This document shows, one piece after another, positions 33,553 to 44,600 of a stretch of 64,000 bases of DNA. Below the pieces are notes generated by a model. That model made no database searches and was not told the DNA's origin. It was given only the letters and a program-made list of their open reading frames with translations. The DNA comes from Prevotella sp. (GTDB lineage Bacteria; Bacteroidota; Bacteroidia; Bacteroidales; Bacteroidaceae): NCBI GenBank assembly GCA_017619375.1, contig JAFZSL010000075.1, positions 241,189-305,188 of the forward strand, written 5' to 3'. A program made the position numbers and the translations under genes. How positions within the stretch are numbered: position 1 is the stretch's first letter; every line of letters begins with the position of its first letter.

Positions 33553-35322
33553 ATGAAACCATATAAATTATCGTTAGCACTTTTGCTGGTACTTGGTACG
33601 CTGACTTCGTGCGAAGACAAGTTGGAACTTATCAACCCCAACCAGCAGACCACCGCGACCTTCGGCAAGACGGCTTCTGACCTGGAGGAATGTGTCATTG
33701 CCGCTTACAACCACATCCGCATGGAAGGGTCCTACGCACGTGTAGGTTATGGATACGACTTGTGCCGCGGCGACGAGGTATGGAACTCCAGCCAGGTGTG
33801 GTACCTGCCATTCGACGATTTGAACGCTCCCGCCACCGAAGAGATGACACAATGGGTGTGGCGCGAGTGGTACTATACCATCAACGTCTGCAACTTTATC
33901 TTGTCGCGCACCGGTGACGACAACGCCACGCTTGACGAAGCCATGAAGCGCGCCAAGGGACAGGCGCTGTTCCTTCGCGGACTGAGTTACTACAACCTGG
34001 TGGGTTACTATCAGACCCCGCCACTCATCACCGACTACAGCCAATATGGTTCGCTCGACGGACTCTACGCTTCCAACAGCACCTATGCAGAAGTGCTGGA
34101 GCAGGTGGAGAAGGATTTCTCCGAGGCTATCACATTGCTGCCCAGCCGGGATGCCGGCGGAGAGTGGGCCAAGGGGCGTGCCACAAGTGGCGCAGCAGCA
34201 GGATACTATGCACGCGCGTTGATGATGAATCACAAATATGGTGAAGCGCTCGCAGTGCTCAAGGACATCATGTCGGGCACTTACGGCCACTATGAACTGA
34301 TGAAGAACTATGGCGATAATTTCCGTGAGGGTTCGCAGTATGAGAACAATACAGAAAGTCTCTTCGAAGTGCAGTTCATGGACTATGGCACGCAGGGTAC
34401 CGACGAGGAATGGACACCGGTGAACACCAGTTCCAACGCCACTCAGGCCCATGCCATAGAGAGCAACTTCTGCCCTGGCTCATTCGGCGGCTGGGCCGAC
34501 CTGTCGGCTTCCCCATGGCTCTACCAACTCTTCAAGCAGGAGCGCACTACCGAGGGCAAACTCGACCCGCGCCTCTATTGGACCATTGGCACTTACGAGG
34601 CCGACTGGGAAGGCTTTGAATACGGCAATGTGTGTTACAAGAAAGGCATGGACGCTTTGGACAACGTGATGACCAACAACAACAACGGCGGTCTGCCCAT
34701 TGCCAAGTGGACCAACATGCGCACCAACCTCTACGAGTCGGTGGTCACCGGCCTGCATTGCGGCATCAACCTCCGCATGATGCGCTATAGCGACGTGCTG
34801 TTGCGTGCCGCAGAGTGTGAGAACGAGGTCAACGGCCCCACCCAGCAAGCCATCGACTGGATCAACCAGGTGCGCAATCGTGCACAACTGCCCGGCTTGA
34901 AACTTGCCGATTTCAACAGCAAGGACAAACTTTTCGAGCAAATTGCCAATGTGGAGCGTCCCAAAGAGTTCGGTTGTGAATTCGGACGTGGCTTCGACCT
35001 CATCCGCTGGGGATTCTATTACAATGCCGACCGTCTGCAGCAACTCAAAGCCCATGGCGCCGTGCTGCTGAGCAACGATCCCAGCATGGTGAAGATGCCG
35101 GTGGACTATGCCACATTGCCCAAGGCTGCTGACGGCACGCTGGAGAGGCCCTACAAGACTTCATACGACACCTTCGTACAGGGCCATGAGTTCATACCCA
35201 TATATCAGGGTCTGCTCAATGCCAACCCCAACTTGAGGGGTAATTCAGCCAACAGCAACACCAACAACTCCGCCTATTTCGCTGAGCAGGGATGGACGGT
35301 GCATCCTGTGGTGAACCTCTGA
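33553..35322 (+). CDS. SusD/RagB family surface glycan-binding lipoprotein (pair 1)
   Basis: A 589-residue surface lipoprotein that caps the SusC channel and captures glycan. The lipobox ends LTSC at residue 18-19, followed by EDKLE. The N-terminal TPR-like helices (ALFLRGLSYYNLVGYYQTPP) and the C-terminal SusD region (RGFDLIRWGFYYNADRLQQL) are clear, and the protein ends with the usual FIPIYQG segment and a tail. It starts 24 bp after SusC and is probably translated from the same mRNA. Confidence 0.96.
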   Translation: MKPYKLSLALLLVLGTLTSCEDKLELINPNQQTTATFGKTASDLEECVIAAYNHIRMEGSYARVGYGYDLCRGDEVWNSSQVWYLPFDDLNAPATEEMTQWVWREWYYTINVCNFILSRTGDDNATLDEAMKRAKGQALFLRGLSYYNLVGYYQTPPLITDYSQYGSLDGLYASNSTYAEVLEQVEKDFSEAITLLPSRDAGGEWAKGRATSGAAAGYYARALMMNHKYGEALAVLKDIMSGTYGHYELMKNYGDNFREGSQYENNTESLFEVQFMDYGTQGTDEEWTPVNTSSNATQAHAIESNFCPGSFGGWADLSASPWLYQLFKQERTTEGKLDPRLYWTIGTYEADWEGFEYGNVCYKKGMDALDNVMTNNNNGGLPIAKWTNMRTNLYESVVTGLHCGINLRMMRYSDVLLRAAECENEVNGPTQQAIDWINQVRNRAQLPGLKLADFNSKDKLFEQIANVERPKEFGCEFGRGFDLIRWGFYYNADRLQQLKAHGAVLLSNDPSMVKMPVDYATLPKAADGTLERPYKTSYDTFVQGHEFIPIYQGLLNANPNLRGNSANSNTNNSAYFAEQGWTVHPVVNL

Positions 35323-35370
35323 AGGAAGCAAAGAAGTGATTAATAGTGAATAAGTAAGAAAGCAAAAAAC

Positions 35371-37326
35371 ATGAAATATATCAATCAATTATCAACGGTC
35401 TTCGCTGCGGCTGCCATGGGACTGATGACCCTGACGGGGTGTGAAGGTGGCGACTTGTATTCCGTAGACGCACCCGACTGGATTTCGGCAAAGGCTGACT
35501 CCATCGCCGCTGCAAACACCCCCGAGGAACTGGAGGGCATGATGGAAGATGTATATACCATTGGCGCCACAGACTATTCCACTGGCTGGTGGGCAGCCTT
35601 CTCCAAGTATTACCAGATTGCCGAAGGACAGGTGTGGAATGCACAGTTCAACTTGAACATCAATCCTGCCGCGCCCAACACCTACAAGAACTTCGCCTTG
35701 ATTCTCTGTAACGATGAGGATCGCGGCGCTGCCAACTATCAAGAGTATGGAGCCATCCGCTATGACAACCAGCCAAGCGGCAACTCCGAGTGGGGCACTT
35801 ACATCGACCGCGGCTGCGTGGAGAGTAATCTCACCTTCGAGACTGACACCGACGATGGCGTCGACAAACTGGGTGGCAAGGTGACACTGACCATCGACCG
35901 CACGGTCCCCAACCTGTTCTTTGTCAGGATTACCAATGGGGTGGTGACAAAGACCTACATCCAGAAGACTGCAATGCCCAATCTCAATGCCAATGCTGCC
36001 AACACCAACATCCGCGCATTCATCGTGCCTGAAGGCTCCTTTATCAATTTCCTGCAAACCAATATCGAACCCATCGGAGGATGCACTTCTGCCGAGGACA
36101 AACTGCCGTTGTCGATGACACTCAATGGCGTGCCACGCAAGGTGCTGCAAGGTACGGAAATGGCCGATGCCTTCGCCAACGTCACCGCTACGGTGGAGTT
36201 TGAGCAAGGTGTGTCGAAGACCGTGCCCTATGCCGACCTCACCCTGCAGGTCGTGCCAGACATATACTCGTTAGGCAAAAAGTCCATCGTCGCCGTATAC
36301 AATAAGAGCTACAAAGGCGAGAGCTGCACTCCGGTCATTGCCACTGCAGAGTTTGAGGTGGTCGACAAGATGTTCACATGCGTTGGTTCTGCCGATAATA
36401 CAACTGCATTCTGGGGCGCTCACTCCGATGCCATCAAGGTGGCTCCCAACGAAACATTTGTCAGCACGTTCACCAATTACACCAACGGAGCCAATGGCTG
36501 GAACAACTTCGTTGTTGTCCTGGCTTCACAGGATGGGTCATATGAGTATGGCGTGCTTCGTGCCGACAACTGGGGCTGGGGCACCGGATGGGCAGGCGAA
36601 GAACTCTCTTCAAAGTGCACTACCAGTGGCGGACAATCCGACTGGAGTTCTTGGCTCGCTGCAATGGATGGCGCCAGGGTCACCGTCTATGTCACCAACA
36701 ACGGCGATGGCACGGCTGATGTGCGCACCGTCATGGCAGGCACCGATGGCAACACCTATACGCAGGACTACATCGGACTGAACACCGTCACCAATCCCGA
36801 CGATTTCTACTTCCACTTCACCGTCGACGGTTGCCACTTGGAGTTTGATGAAGTAGTAGGTGCCGAGAACAATTCCACTGGCTTCTGGGGCGATCATTCA
36901 CAAGCATTCCAAGTGCCCGTGGGACAAACCCTCACCCGTCGCTTCAAGAACTTCACCAATGGAGGTAGCAATTGGAACAACTTCGTGATTGTCCTGGCCT
37001 CCGAGGATGGCTCATACGAGTATGGCGTGCTTCGTGCCGACAATTGGGGCTGGGGCACCGGATGGGCAGGCGAAGAACTCTCTTCCAAGTGTTGGACGAG
37101 CGGTGGTCAGGCCGACTGGGCTGAATGGCTCGCTGCCATGGATGAGGCAATGGTCACTGTCTCTGTCACCAACAATGGCAACGGTACGACTGATGTCAGA
37201 TGCGTCATGTTGGGTAACAATGGTAAGACCTACACGCAGGACTATCTTGGACTGAACACGGTCACCAATCCCCAAGACCTGTTCTTCCACCTCACTGTTG
37301 ATGGCTGCCATCTCGTCTTTGAATAG
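35371..37326 (+). CDS. Surface lipoprotein with three related beta modules (SusE/F position)
   Basis: A 651-residue lipoprotein (lipobox LTGC, then EGGD). A diverged module at about 70-240 (TGWWAAFSKYYQIAEG, NTYKNFALILCNDEDRGAAN) is followed by a short Ig-like segment (about 245-335). Two closely alike 158-residue modules follow at about 345-500 and 503-651, sharing GSYEYGVLRADNWGWGTGWA and LGLNTVTNP-type ends. The Trp-rich NWGWGTGW loop could be a glycan-binding platform. Over a 75-base stretch the two modules differ at only about two bases, so the duplication or a gene conversion is recent. It occupies the SusE/SusF position after SusD, and a terminator follows. Function is inferred as glycan binding. 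Confidence 0.85.
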   Translation: MKYINQLSTVFAAAAMGLMTLTGCEGGDLYSVDAPDWISAKADSIAAANTPEELEGMMEDVYTIGATDYSTGWWAAFSKYYQIAEGQVWNAQFNLNINPAAPNTYKNFALILCNDEDRGAANYQEYGAIRYDNQPSGNSEWGTYIDRGCVESNLTFETDTDDGVDKLGGKVTLTIDRTVPNLFFVRITNGVVTKTYIQKTAMPNLNANAANTNIRAFIVPEGSFINFLQTNIEPIGGCTSAEDKLPLSMTLNGVPRKVLQGTEMADAFANVTATVEFEQGVSKTVPYADLTLQVVPDIYSLGKKSIVAVYNKSYKGESCTPVIATAEFEVVDKMFTCVGSADNTTAFWGAHSDAIKVAPNETFVSTFTNYTNGANGWNNFVVVLASQDGSYEYGVLRADNWGWGTGWAGEELSSKCTTSGGQSDWSSWLAAMDGARVTVYVTNNGDGTADVRTVMAGTDGNTYTQDYIGLNTVTNPDDFYFHFTVDGCHLEFDEVVGAENNSTGFWGDHSQAFQVPVGQTLTRRFKNFTNGGSNWNNFVIVLASEDGSYEYGVLRADNWGWGTGWAGEELSSKCWTSGGQADWAEWLAAMDEAMVTVSVTNNGNGTTDVRCVMLGNNGKTYTQDYLGLNTVTNPQDLFFHLTVDGCHLVFE

Positions 37327-37355
37327 GTACGACTCATAGCAAGTCTTGAAAAGTT

Positions 37356-37385
37356 CGGGGCAGGATGTATTGTCCTGCCCCGTTT
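37356..37385 (+). terminator. Terminator of the first SusC/SusD operon
   Basis: A perfect 10-bp GC-rich stem (37356-37365 with 37373-37382), a 7-base loop and TTT. It lies 30 bp after the lipoprotein stop and separates it from the GH43 gene. Confidence 0.85.
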
Positions 37386-37522
37386 CCAATGGTAGTTGAC
37401 TTGGGTATAAGCCGTTGAGAATCAGTCAATACACCAATGTGCCAAGGACATGCCATCAAAAGAATGTAAAACGTATGTTGAATAAGTAACCAAGGAATAA
37501 CCTAATCGACAAAGAAATAGAG

Positions 37523-38574
37523 ATGACACACAAATTGTTGCTCGTTTTGGCACTCGGGACGATATGCATGACGAGTGCGGCACAGGGACCGCGCCGCGGC
37601 TTCCAGCGCGAGGCGTTCCAGACAGAGACTCCCATGGCACACGATCCCGTGATGGCTAAGGAAGGTGACACTTATTACATCTATGCCACAGGCATGGGCA
37701 TCCAACAGATGACTTCGAAGGACCGCAAGACATGGACGGTGTTGCCACAACCTGTGATGACGGTCATTCCCGGCTGGACGACCGACTCCGTGCCGGGTTT
37801 CGGAAACCATGTTTGGGCACCTGATGTCATCCAGTGGCATGGCAGTTGGTGGTTGGCTTACAGCTGCTCCACCTTCGGCAAGAATGGTTCGGCCATAGGT
37901 CTGCTGAGCAGTCGCTCGCTGAGAGCCAACATATGGAAAGACGAAGGTTGCATCGTTACCTCGCACGACTGGAAACGAGGCGCCGACGGACAAATGACGG
38001 GTGACAATTGGAATGCCATTGACCCAAATTTCGTCATAGACGATGACGACACCCCGTGGCTCGTCTGGGGGTCGTTTTGGGACGGCATCCAACTGGCTCG
38101 CCTTGACTCCACCATGCATCTCGCCAAGGGGGCAAGCCCCGAACCATTGCACGTCGATACGACCCAAACTACAAGCCCTCGGAGCCCAACCCCACTTCGA
38201 AATTTGCCGGCACGAACGCCATCGAAGCACCGTTCATCTTCAAACACGGCGGATACTACTACCTTTTTGTGTCGTGGGACTACTGCTGTCGTGGTGCCAA
38301 AAGCAACTACCGCGTGGCCGTCGGACGCAGCAAGAGTGTCGAAGGCCCTTACCTCGACCGTGAAGGCAAGGACATGGCCAATGGTGGCGGCGTGCTCTTC
38401 CTGGAGGGCGACAAGAAGGAATGGGAGGCTGCCGGCCATTGTGCAGCCTACAATTTCGACGATGAAGACATCTTCATCTGCCATGGTTACAGTGCCACAC
38501 ATGACGGCGCAGCCATGCTCATCCAGCGGCCTATTGTTTGGACTGCTGATGGTTGGCCTGAACTGAAGCAGTGA
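37523..38574 (+). pseudogene. GH43 arabinan endo-1,5-alpha-L-arabinosidase, frameshifted
   Basis: The first about 203 residues are a clear GH43 arabinanase: signal peptide, MAHDPVMAKEGDTYYIYATG with the catalytic base Asp41, NHVWAPDVIQWHGSWWLAYS, TFGKNGSAIGLLSS and NAIDPNF with Asp167. At the G run 38128-38132 the frame breaks. With one more G the protein continues as KGGKPRTIARRYDPNYKPSE, IEAPFIFKHGGYYYLFVSWD with the acid Glu, and runs to TGA at 38572-38574, for 350 residues. As written, the frame gives about 145 junk residues to 38566. It is a real lesion, a slippage-prone switch or a sequencing error. It probably acts on arabinan side chains when intact. Confidence 0.85.
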
Positions 38575-38594
38575 GTGTCGCCCTTTGGTTTTTT

Positions 38595-38627
38595 AATGCT
38601 CACCTTTTGGATGAGCATTTTTTTTCG
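38595..38627 (+). terminator. Terminator after the GH43 gene
   Basis: AATGCTCA (38595-38602) pairs with TGAGCATT (38612-38619) and is followed by an eight-base T run. Confidence 0.85.
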
Positions 38628-38681
38628 TAGAAAAGCATTTTTTATAGGTGGTTTTTTTATGGGTGAATCGCGTTTTTTTAT

Positions 38682-38689
38682 TAATTTTG
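38682..38689 (+). promoter_or_regulatory. -7 promoter box of the FAS1-SusC/D operon
   Basis: TAATTTTG followed by CAC matches TAnnTTTG, 47 bp before the first FAS1 gene. No clear -33 TTTG is seen. It is the only promoter-like box I recognise for the seven-gene unit to 56013. Confidence 0.6.
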
Positions 38690-38735
38690 CACAAATAATC
38701 TAAATAAAACGAATTACCATCCTAACAACTAACCT

Positions 38736-41639
38736 ATGAAGAAATTCTTTATCTGTATCACTCTCGCTTTTGTGGGAATGGTAACCTCGTGCGTCGACAA
38801 GGACGTGGAGGTGGATGCAGACAGCAGGCCGACATGGCTTGGGGGAAGCATATTGGAGGAATTGAGGAATCCGGGAAAGCACGGATTGTTGACGGGGACT
38901 TTTGACACCTATCTCAAACTGATTGACGACCTTGGCTATGCCGAGGTGCTCAACAAGACCGGGTCGAAAACCGTGTTCCCCGCCAACGATGAGGCTTTCG
39001 CAAGGTTCTTCCAAAACAACGAATGGGGCGTGACAGGTTACAATCAACTGTCTGAAGCCCAGAAGAAATTGTTGCTGTATTCCTCCATGCTTGACAACGC
39101 ACTCCTGCTTGAGATGCTACCCAATGTCTATAACGGCACCAACGAGCCGTTGAAAGGCCAGGCCATCCGCCATGAGTCCACCATCAGCACCATCGACTCC
39201 ATCCAATGGATTGCCGGCAAGGAGCAGATGCCCAAGAACAATGTCTATTGGAAACCGTATTACGACAAGGGCATCCATGTCGTCTCCGACAACAGCACGC
39301 AGATGATGCTGCACCTGACAAGGGAGTTCATGACCAACAACGATATCACCGTCGTGGGCGACAACAGCGACTTTGCCATCCTCACCGGAACACCGTATCC
39401 GGAGAACGAAAAAACCGCATATATTTTCAACGACAGGGTGGTTAAGGGAGACCTCACTTGCCAGAATGGATACATCCATCAGATGGAGGATGTCATCGTG
39501 CCTCCAGGCAACATGGCACAGGTGCTGAAAAAACATGACAACACCAAGTATTTCAGCCACATCCTCGACTATTTCGCCGTACCCTATTTCGATGCCGTCA
39601 CCACGCAGCAATACAACGACTGGGCTGTCACCAACGGGAGAAGCACCATCGACTCCATCTACCAGGTGAGATACCTCAGTTCTCGTTCGCAAGGTGGTGA
39701 GGCCTTGGTGCGCGACCCTTACCGTCAGACGCTCTCCACGTCGCAGGTGTTGGGCTATGACCCGGGATGGAACGAATACCACCCGGCGGTGGCCAGGGCC
39801 GGCAACCTCGATATCCGTATCATGGATGTAGGTGCCTTCTTCGTGCCCGACGACAAGGCGGTGAGGAACTATTTCCTCCCAGGAGGAGCTGGGGCGTATC
39901 TCATCGACATCTATGGCAACCTGCCCAACACTGAGGAGAATCTGATGGTGAACCTCGACTCGCTACAGTCGAAAAACCCGCAGGTGCTCACCGCATTCAC
40001 ACGCAACCTGATGAAGGCCTCCTTCTCTGCCACCGTGCCCAGCAAGTTTTCCACCATTCTCAACGACGCCAGCGAGAACATGGGGCTCTCTCTCGACATG
40101 GTCAACAGAAAGGAAAATGGAAAATACGACATCTCATTCGCCAATAACGGAGCCATCTATGTCATCAACGAACTGGTTGCCCCCGACGAGTACCAAGCCG
40201 TAATGGCACCGGCATCCGTCTATCCCGACATGCGTGTGATGAACTGGGCCGTGCAGGATGGTGTTGCCAACGGTGACTACCTCGGCGTGGACTTCAAGTA
40301 CTACCTCCTCGCCATGAGTGCCAACTATGCCTTCTTCATTCCCGAAGATGCCGCCTTCGATTACTATTACCTTGATCCCGCCAGCCTCGCACACCGTGAG
40401 AACAACCAGGCCACCGGGCGCATACAACCCGACCTCCTGCACTTCTACTACGACAAGGCTGCCACCAACCAACCCTTCTTGAAATGTGACCGCTATTATT
40501 TCAACATGCAGACCGGGCAGGTGGAGGGAGAGGCAAGGCAGGCCAATATCTCCGAGGTGAAGACCCAACTCGTGGACATCCTCAACTACCATACCCTGGT
40601 GCTCAACGAAGGCGACCTCATCGGCTCCAACCACTACTATAAGACCAAGCATGGTGGAGAGATATTTGTCGATGGCAATTTCATCGGAGGAAGAGTGATG
40701 GGAGGCTTGCAACTCGAGCAACCCAACTTGTTCCCCGCACCGCAGATCAAGCAGATATATAATGAGAAGAACGGCAATGCCTACCGCCTCAGTCGTGTCG
40801 TGCAACCGCCGACTAAGAGCGTGTATGCCGTACTCAGCGAGAACAGCCAGTTCTCCGAGTTCCTCGAGGCTTGCTCCGGATTCGGCGCCACGCAGATTCT
40901 TGCTTGGGCCGGCATATCCGACGAGGTGAACCCTGCCACGGGCTCCTCTCCCCAGGATGCCTTCACCATTTTCACCCGCAACTACAAGATGGGTGCCACA
41001 AGCATCAGCGAGGCTTGCCTCGACTACAACGTGAAGATGTTCAACACCTACAACTACACCCTCTTCGCACCCGACAACAATGCCATGCAGAGGGCTTATG
41101 CACAAGGGCTACCCAAGTGGGCCGACATACAGGAACTCTTTGAGAAATACGCCGAACTCGACGACAATCACGCCGTCACCGCTCAGGAAGAGTCCGACAA
41201 GGCGCTGGCCTATGTCAAGATCAAGGCACTGCGCGACTTTGTGAGATATCATTTCATGACCAATTCCGTCTATGCCGACAACACCATCGAAGGCGGGCGT
41301 TACACCACGCTCAGCGCCGACGAGATGGGTGTCGCCAAGGAGGTCGTCCTCTCTGGAGGCGGAGGCCAGTTGAATGTCTCCGATGTCACGGGGCACTCCG
41401 TGGCCGTCAGCGCATCCGGGTCCAAGGTGTCCAACAAGATGGCGCGCGACTATTGGTTCAACAACAACAAGATGAGGGCCACGTCCATCGTCACCTCCTC
41501 CTTCTGTGCCGTGCACCAGATCTCAGAACCACTCTATGGGGAAAGTTCTGGTCGTTTCGATGGGGCATGGGCCAACAAGGCTTCCTTCGCCAAGTCGAAG
41601 AAGGTCTATAAGCAACGTAAAGCAAATCACGAACTCTAA
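38736..41639 (+). CDS. Fasciclin (FAS1) repeat lipoprotein, four units (FAS1-A)
   Basis: A 967-residue surface lipoprotein with lipobox VTSC at residues 16-19 and acidic residues after it (VDKDVEVD). Four FAS1-like units are indicated by recurring F-x-P-x-D-x-A motifs: SKTVFPANDEAFARFF (about 77), VGAFFVPDDKAVRNYF (about 366), NYAFFIPEDAAFDYYY (about 530) and NYTLFAPDNNAMQRAY (about 770). Closing segments such as NGYIHQMEDVIVPPG and NGAIYVINELVAP are also present. FAS1 domains mediate adhesion or ligand binding in other proteins. It starts the seven-gene operon, 11 bp before a SusC gene. The ligand is unknown. Confidence 0.88.
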   Translation: MKKFFICITLAFVGMVTSCVDKDVEVDADSRPTWLGGSILEELRNPGKHGLLTGTFDTYLKLIDDLGYAEVLNKTGSKTVFPANDEAFARFFQNNEWGVTGYNQLSEAQKKLLLYSSMLDNALLLEMLPNVYNGTNEPLKGQAIRHESTISTIDSIQWIAGKEQMPKNNVYWKPYYDKGIHVVSDNSTQMMLHLTREFMTNNDITVVGDNSDFAILTGTPYPENEKTAYIFNDRVVKGDLTCQNGYIHQMEDVIVPPGNMAQVLKKHDNTKYFSHILDYFAVPYFDAVTTQQYNDWAVTNGRSTIDSIYQVRYLSSRSQGGEALVRDPYRQTLSTSQVLGYDPGWNEYHPAVARAGNLDIRIMDVGAFFVPDDKAVRNYFLPGGAGAYLIDIYGNLPNTEENLMVNLDSLQSKNPQVLTAFTRNLMKASFSATVPSKFSTILNDASENMGLSLDMVNRKENGKYDISFANNGAIYVINELVAPDEYQAVMAPASVYPDMRVMNWAVQDGVANGDYLGVDFKYYLLAMSANYAFFIPEDAAFDYYYLDPASLAHRENNQATGRIQPDLLHFYYDKAATNQPFLKCDRYYFNMQTGQVEGEARQANISEVKTQLVDILNYHTLVLNEGDLIGSNHYYKTKHGGEIFVDGNFIGGRVMGGLQLEQPNLFPAPQIKQIYNEKNGNAYRLSRVVQPPTKSVYAVLSENSQFSEFLEACSGFGATQILAWAGISDEVNPATGSSPQDAFTIFTRNYKMGATSISEACLDYNVKMFNTYNYTLFAPDNNAMQRAYAQGLPKWADIQELFEKYAELDDNHAVTAQEESDKALAYVKIKALRDFVRYHFMTNSVYADNTIEGGRYTTLSADEMGVAKEVVLSGGGGQLNVSDVTGHSVAVSASGSKVSNKMARDYWFNNNKMRATSIVTSSFCAVHQISEPLYGESSGRFDGAWANKASFAKSKKVYKQRKANHEL

Positions 41640-41650
41640 AGGACAATGCC

Positions 41651-44600
41651 ATGAGTATCAAGAAAATCATATCCATAGCACTGTTGTGTGTCGCCTGCCT
41701 GACGGTTTCGGCGCAGGAAATTCTTGTCACGGGTACGGTAGAGGACGCTGAAGGCCCTGTCGTGATGGGCAACGTCGTCGAACGCGACGCCAACAACCGT
41801 ATCGTCTCCGCCACCCAGACCGACTTCAATGGCAACTTCAGCATGAAGGTGAAGAGTAAGAAAAACAAACTTGTCTTCTCCTACGTGGGCGACAAGACGC
41901 AGACGGTCGCCATCGGTGACAAAACCACTTTCAACATCGTGCTGGAGGAAAACAACACTCTCGTCGATGTCGTGGTGATAGGCCGAAGCGGCAGTTCGGG
42001 AGGACTACGCATCCCCAAGAAGGAGATGACCGTCTCGCAGCAGGTGATGAACATGACCGACGTGGAGGGACTCGCCTTCACCTCCGTCGATGAGGCTCTC
42101 CAAGGCGAGATCGCAGGTCTCGACGTCGTCAGCAACTCTGGCAACCTCGGTGCGGGTACGCAGATGCGTCTTCGTGGTGTCACCACCCTCAGCGCAAATG
42201 CCAACCCGCTGATTGTCGTAGACGACAAGATTTTTGATAATCCCGATGAAGACTTCGACTACGCCAATGCCGACGAGGAGCAATATTCCTCGCTCCTTTC
42301 CGTCAACGTGGAGGACATCGCCGAAATCACCGTGCTCAAGGATGCCGCCGCAACCGCCGTTTGGGGTTCGAGAGGTTCCAATGGTGTCATCATGATCACC
42401 ACCAAGCGTGGCATGAGGGGAAAACCAAGGTTGAATTTCTCTTACAAATTCACTGGAACTTGGCAGCCCGACGGTTACACGTTGCTCAATGGTGACGACT
42501 ACACCATGCTGATGAAGGAGGAGTTCTACAACCCCACACAGAGGTCCGACCGCACCACTTCCATTGCAGAGTTGAATTATGACCGTACATGGAGCGAATA
42601 TGAGAATTGGAACAACAACACCGACTGGGTGAAGGCCGTCAAGCAGTTCGGTGCCATGCACGAATACAATATCAACCTCTCTGGTGGCGGCGAGAAGGCC
42701 ACGTTCCGCGTCTCTGCCGGTTATAAGAACCAGACTGGTTCCATCATCAGGCAGAAATTCCAGCAATACACCACGCGTCTCGCCCTCGACTACTACGTCA
42801 GCGACCGCATCAGGTTCATCACCAACTTCGCCCTCACCTACACGGACAATTACAAGAACTATGAGGGCAACATCAACGGTGTGTCCAATCCAAGCCTTCT
42901 CTCCATCGCACAGACGCAGGCGCCCAATATGAGCATCTACAGGCAGAACGCCGACGGTTCGGACACCGACGAGTTCTACCTGCCCAATCCCTACCAGTCG
43001 GGAAAGACACCCTACGACGGACCATACCTCTCTTATGACCTCAGGAACATACAGGAGTTGGGCAACCCCGTCGCCATCGCCAATCTCGCTTGGATCAAGG
43101 ATAAGACCTACAGGCTCACGCCCGACTTCACCCTCAAGTACGACATTCTTGGCACATCGGCCAACAAGAGCAGGCTGACGTTCACCGGACGCGTAGATTT
43201 CGACATCTTCGCAGAGAGCAAGCCCACCTATCATCCGGCATCGCTCGCCACCAACCAGTGGACCAGCAACGATTACAACCTGGCCACCAACTACGAGTAC
43301 AACAGCACCAAGATAGGGGCAAGGACAGAACTCCTCTTCACCCCTTGTTTTCGCAACAAGGACTGGTCGGCTTCCATGCTCGTCAGGTATGAGATGAACA
43401 TGGCGAAGAACAATAACCAGACGGTCATCATGTACCATTTGCCCAATGGTGTCACCTCCTCCACCGTGGAAGCTTTCAGCGGGACGCCGTCGAGCAGCAA
43501 CGGGCGTTCCAACTCCCAGAAGGTGCTCTACAACTCACACCTCTCTTACAAGGACGGACGCTACAGCCTCGGTTTCTCTCTCAGCGCCGACGGAAACTCC
43601 AAGTTCGGCCCCAAGAACAAATGGGCGTACTTCCCCGGTGTCTCCGCACGCTACAACATCATCGACGAACCCTTTATGGCGTGGTCGAGGAAGCAGGTTT
43701 CCATGCTCGGACTCAGGGCCTCATGGGGCATCACCGGCAATTCACCCGACAGGGACTACCTCTTTTATAACACCTACAACACTTCCGCGGGCAACTATGG
43801 AAAGGGAAGTGACAGAGAACCCTATGCCACCCTTGACGGACTGAAACTCGACAACCTCAAATGGGAGAAGACCACTTCCTACAACATCGGATTCAACCTC
43901 GGACTCTTCCAGGACAAGATCGAGGTGGATTTCGACTACTACCACAAGAACACCACCGACCTCCTCAGGGGCATCACCATCCCTTCCATGACCGGATACT
44001 CGTCGCTCAGTTACGCCAACGTGGGTCGGATGACCAATGACGGATGGGAACTCAACCTCACCGCCAAGAAATTCATCAAGATAGGAAAGTTCTCCGCCGA
44101 CTTCAGTGTCAACGTGGCACAGAACTCCAACATCCTCGAGGAGATGGACGAGAGCGTGCTGCAGTCCATCAACGGTACCACCTGGGACCCGACGCTCAGG
44201 GGTACGACGGTCAACAACGGCAACACGCAGGCCAACGGATATCCCATCCGCGTACAGATAGGCAACTCCCTCGGCTCCATCTATGGATACCATTGCAAGG
44301 GCGTCTACCAGTACTCCTACGACTATCTCGAAAACTACCGCAGGGAGAACAACCTCACCACTGCCGAGTATGAGGCGTGGATCAACGACTTCCTCGCCAG
44401 CGGCAAGACGGCTCCCGTGGCCGTGGGGGCCGACGGAAAGGTCCTTATGACCAATGCCGGAAGACCGCAGCGCATGAAATACGCCTACGGCACTACGTCG
44501 GAATACGACTTCCAAGGCGGCGACCTCATCTACGAGGACATCAACCACGACGGACAAATCAACGCGCTCGACGTGATGTACCTCGGAAACTCCCTACCCA

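Noticed and set aside
42005-43438. 477-codon open frame on the minus strand inside SusC pair 2
   Set aside because: Same reason: an unrecognisable Val/Gly/Asp-rich translation opposite a well-supported gene.
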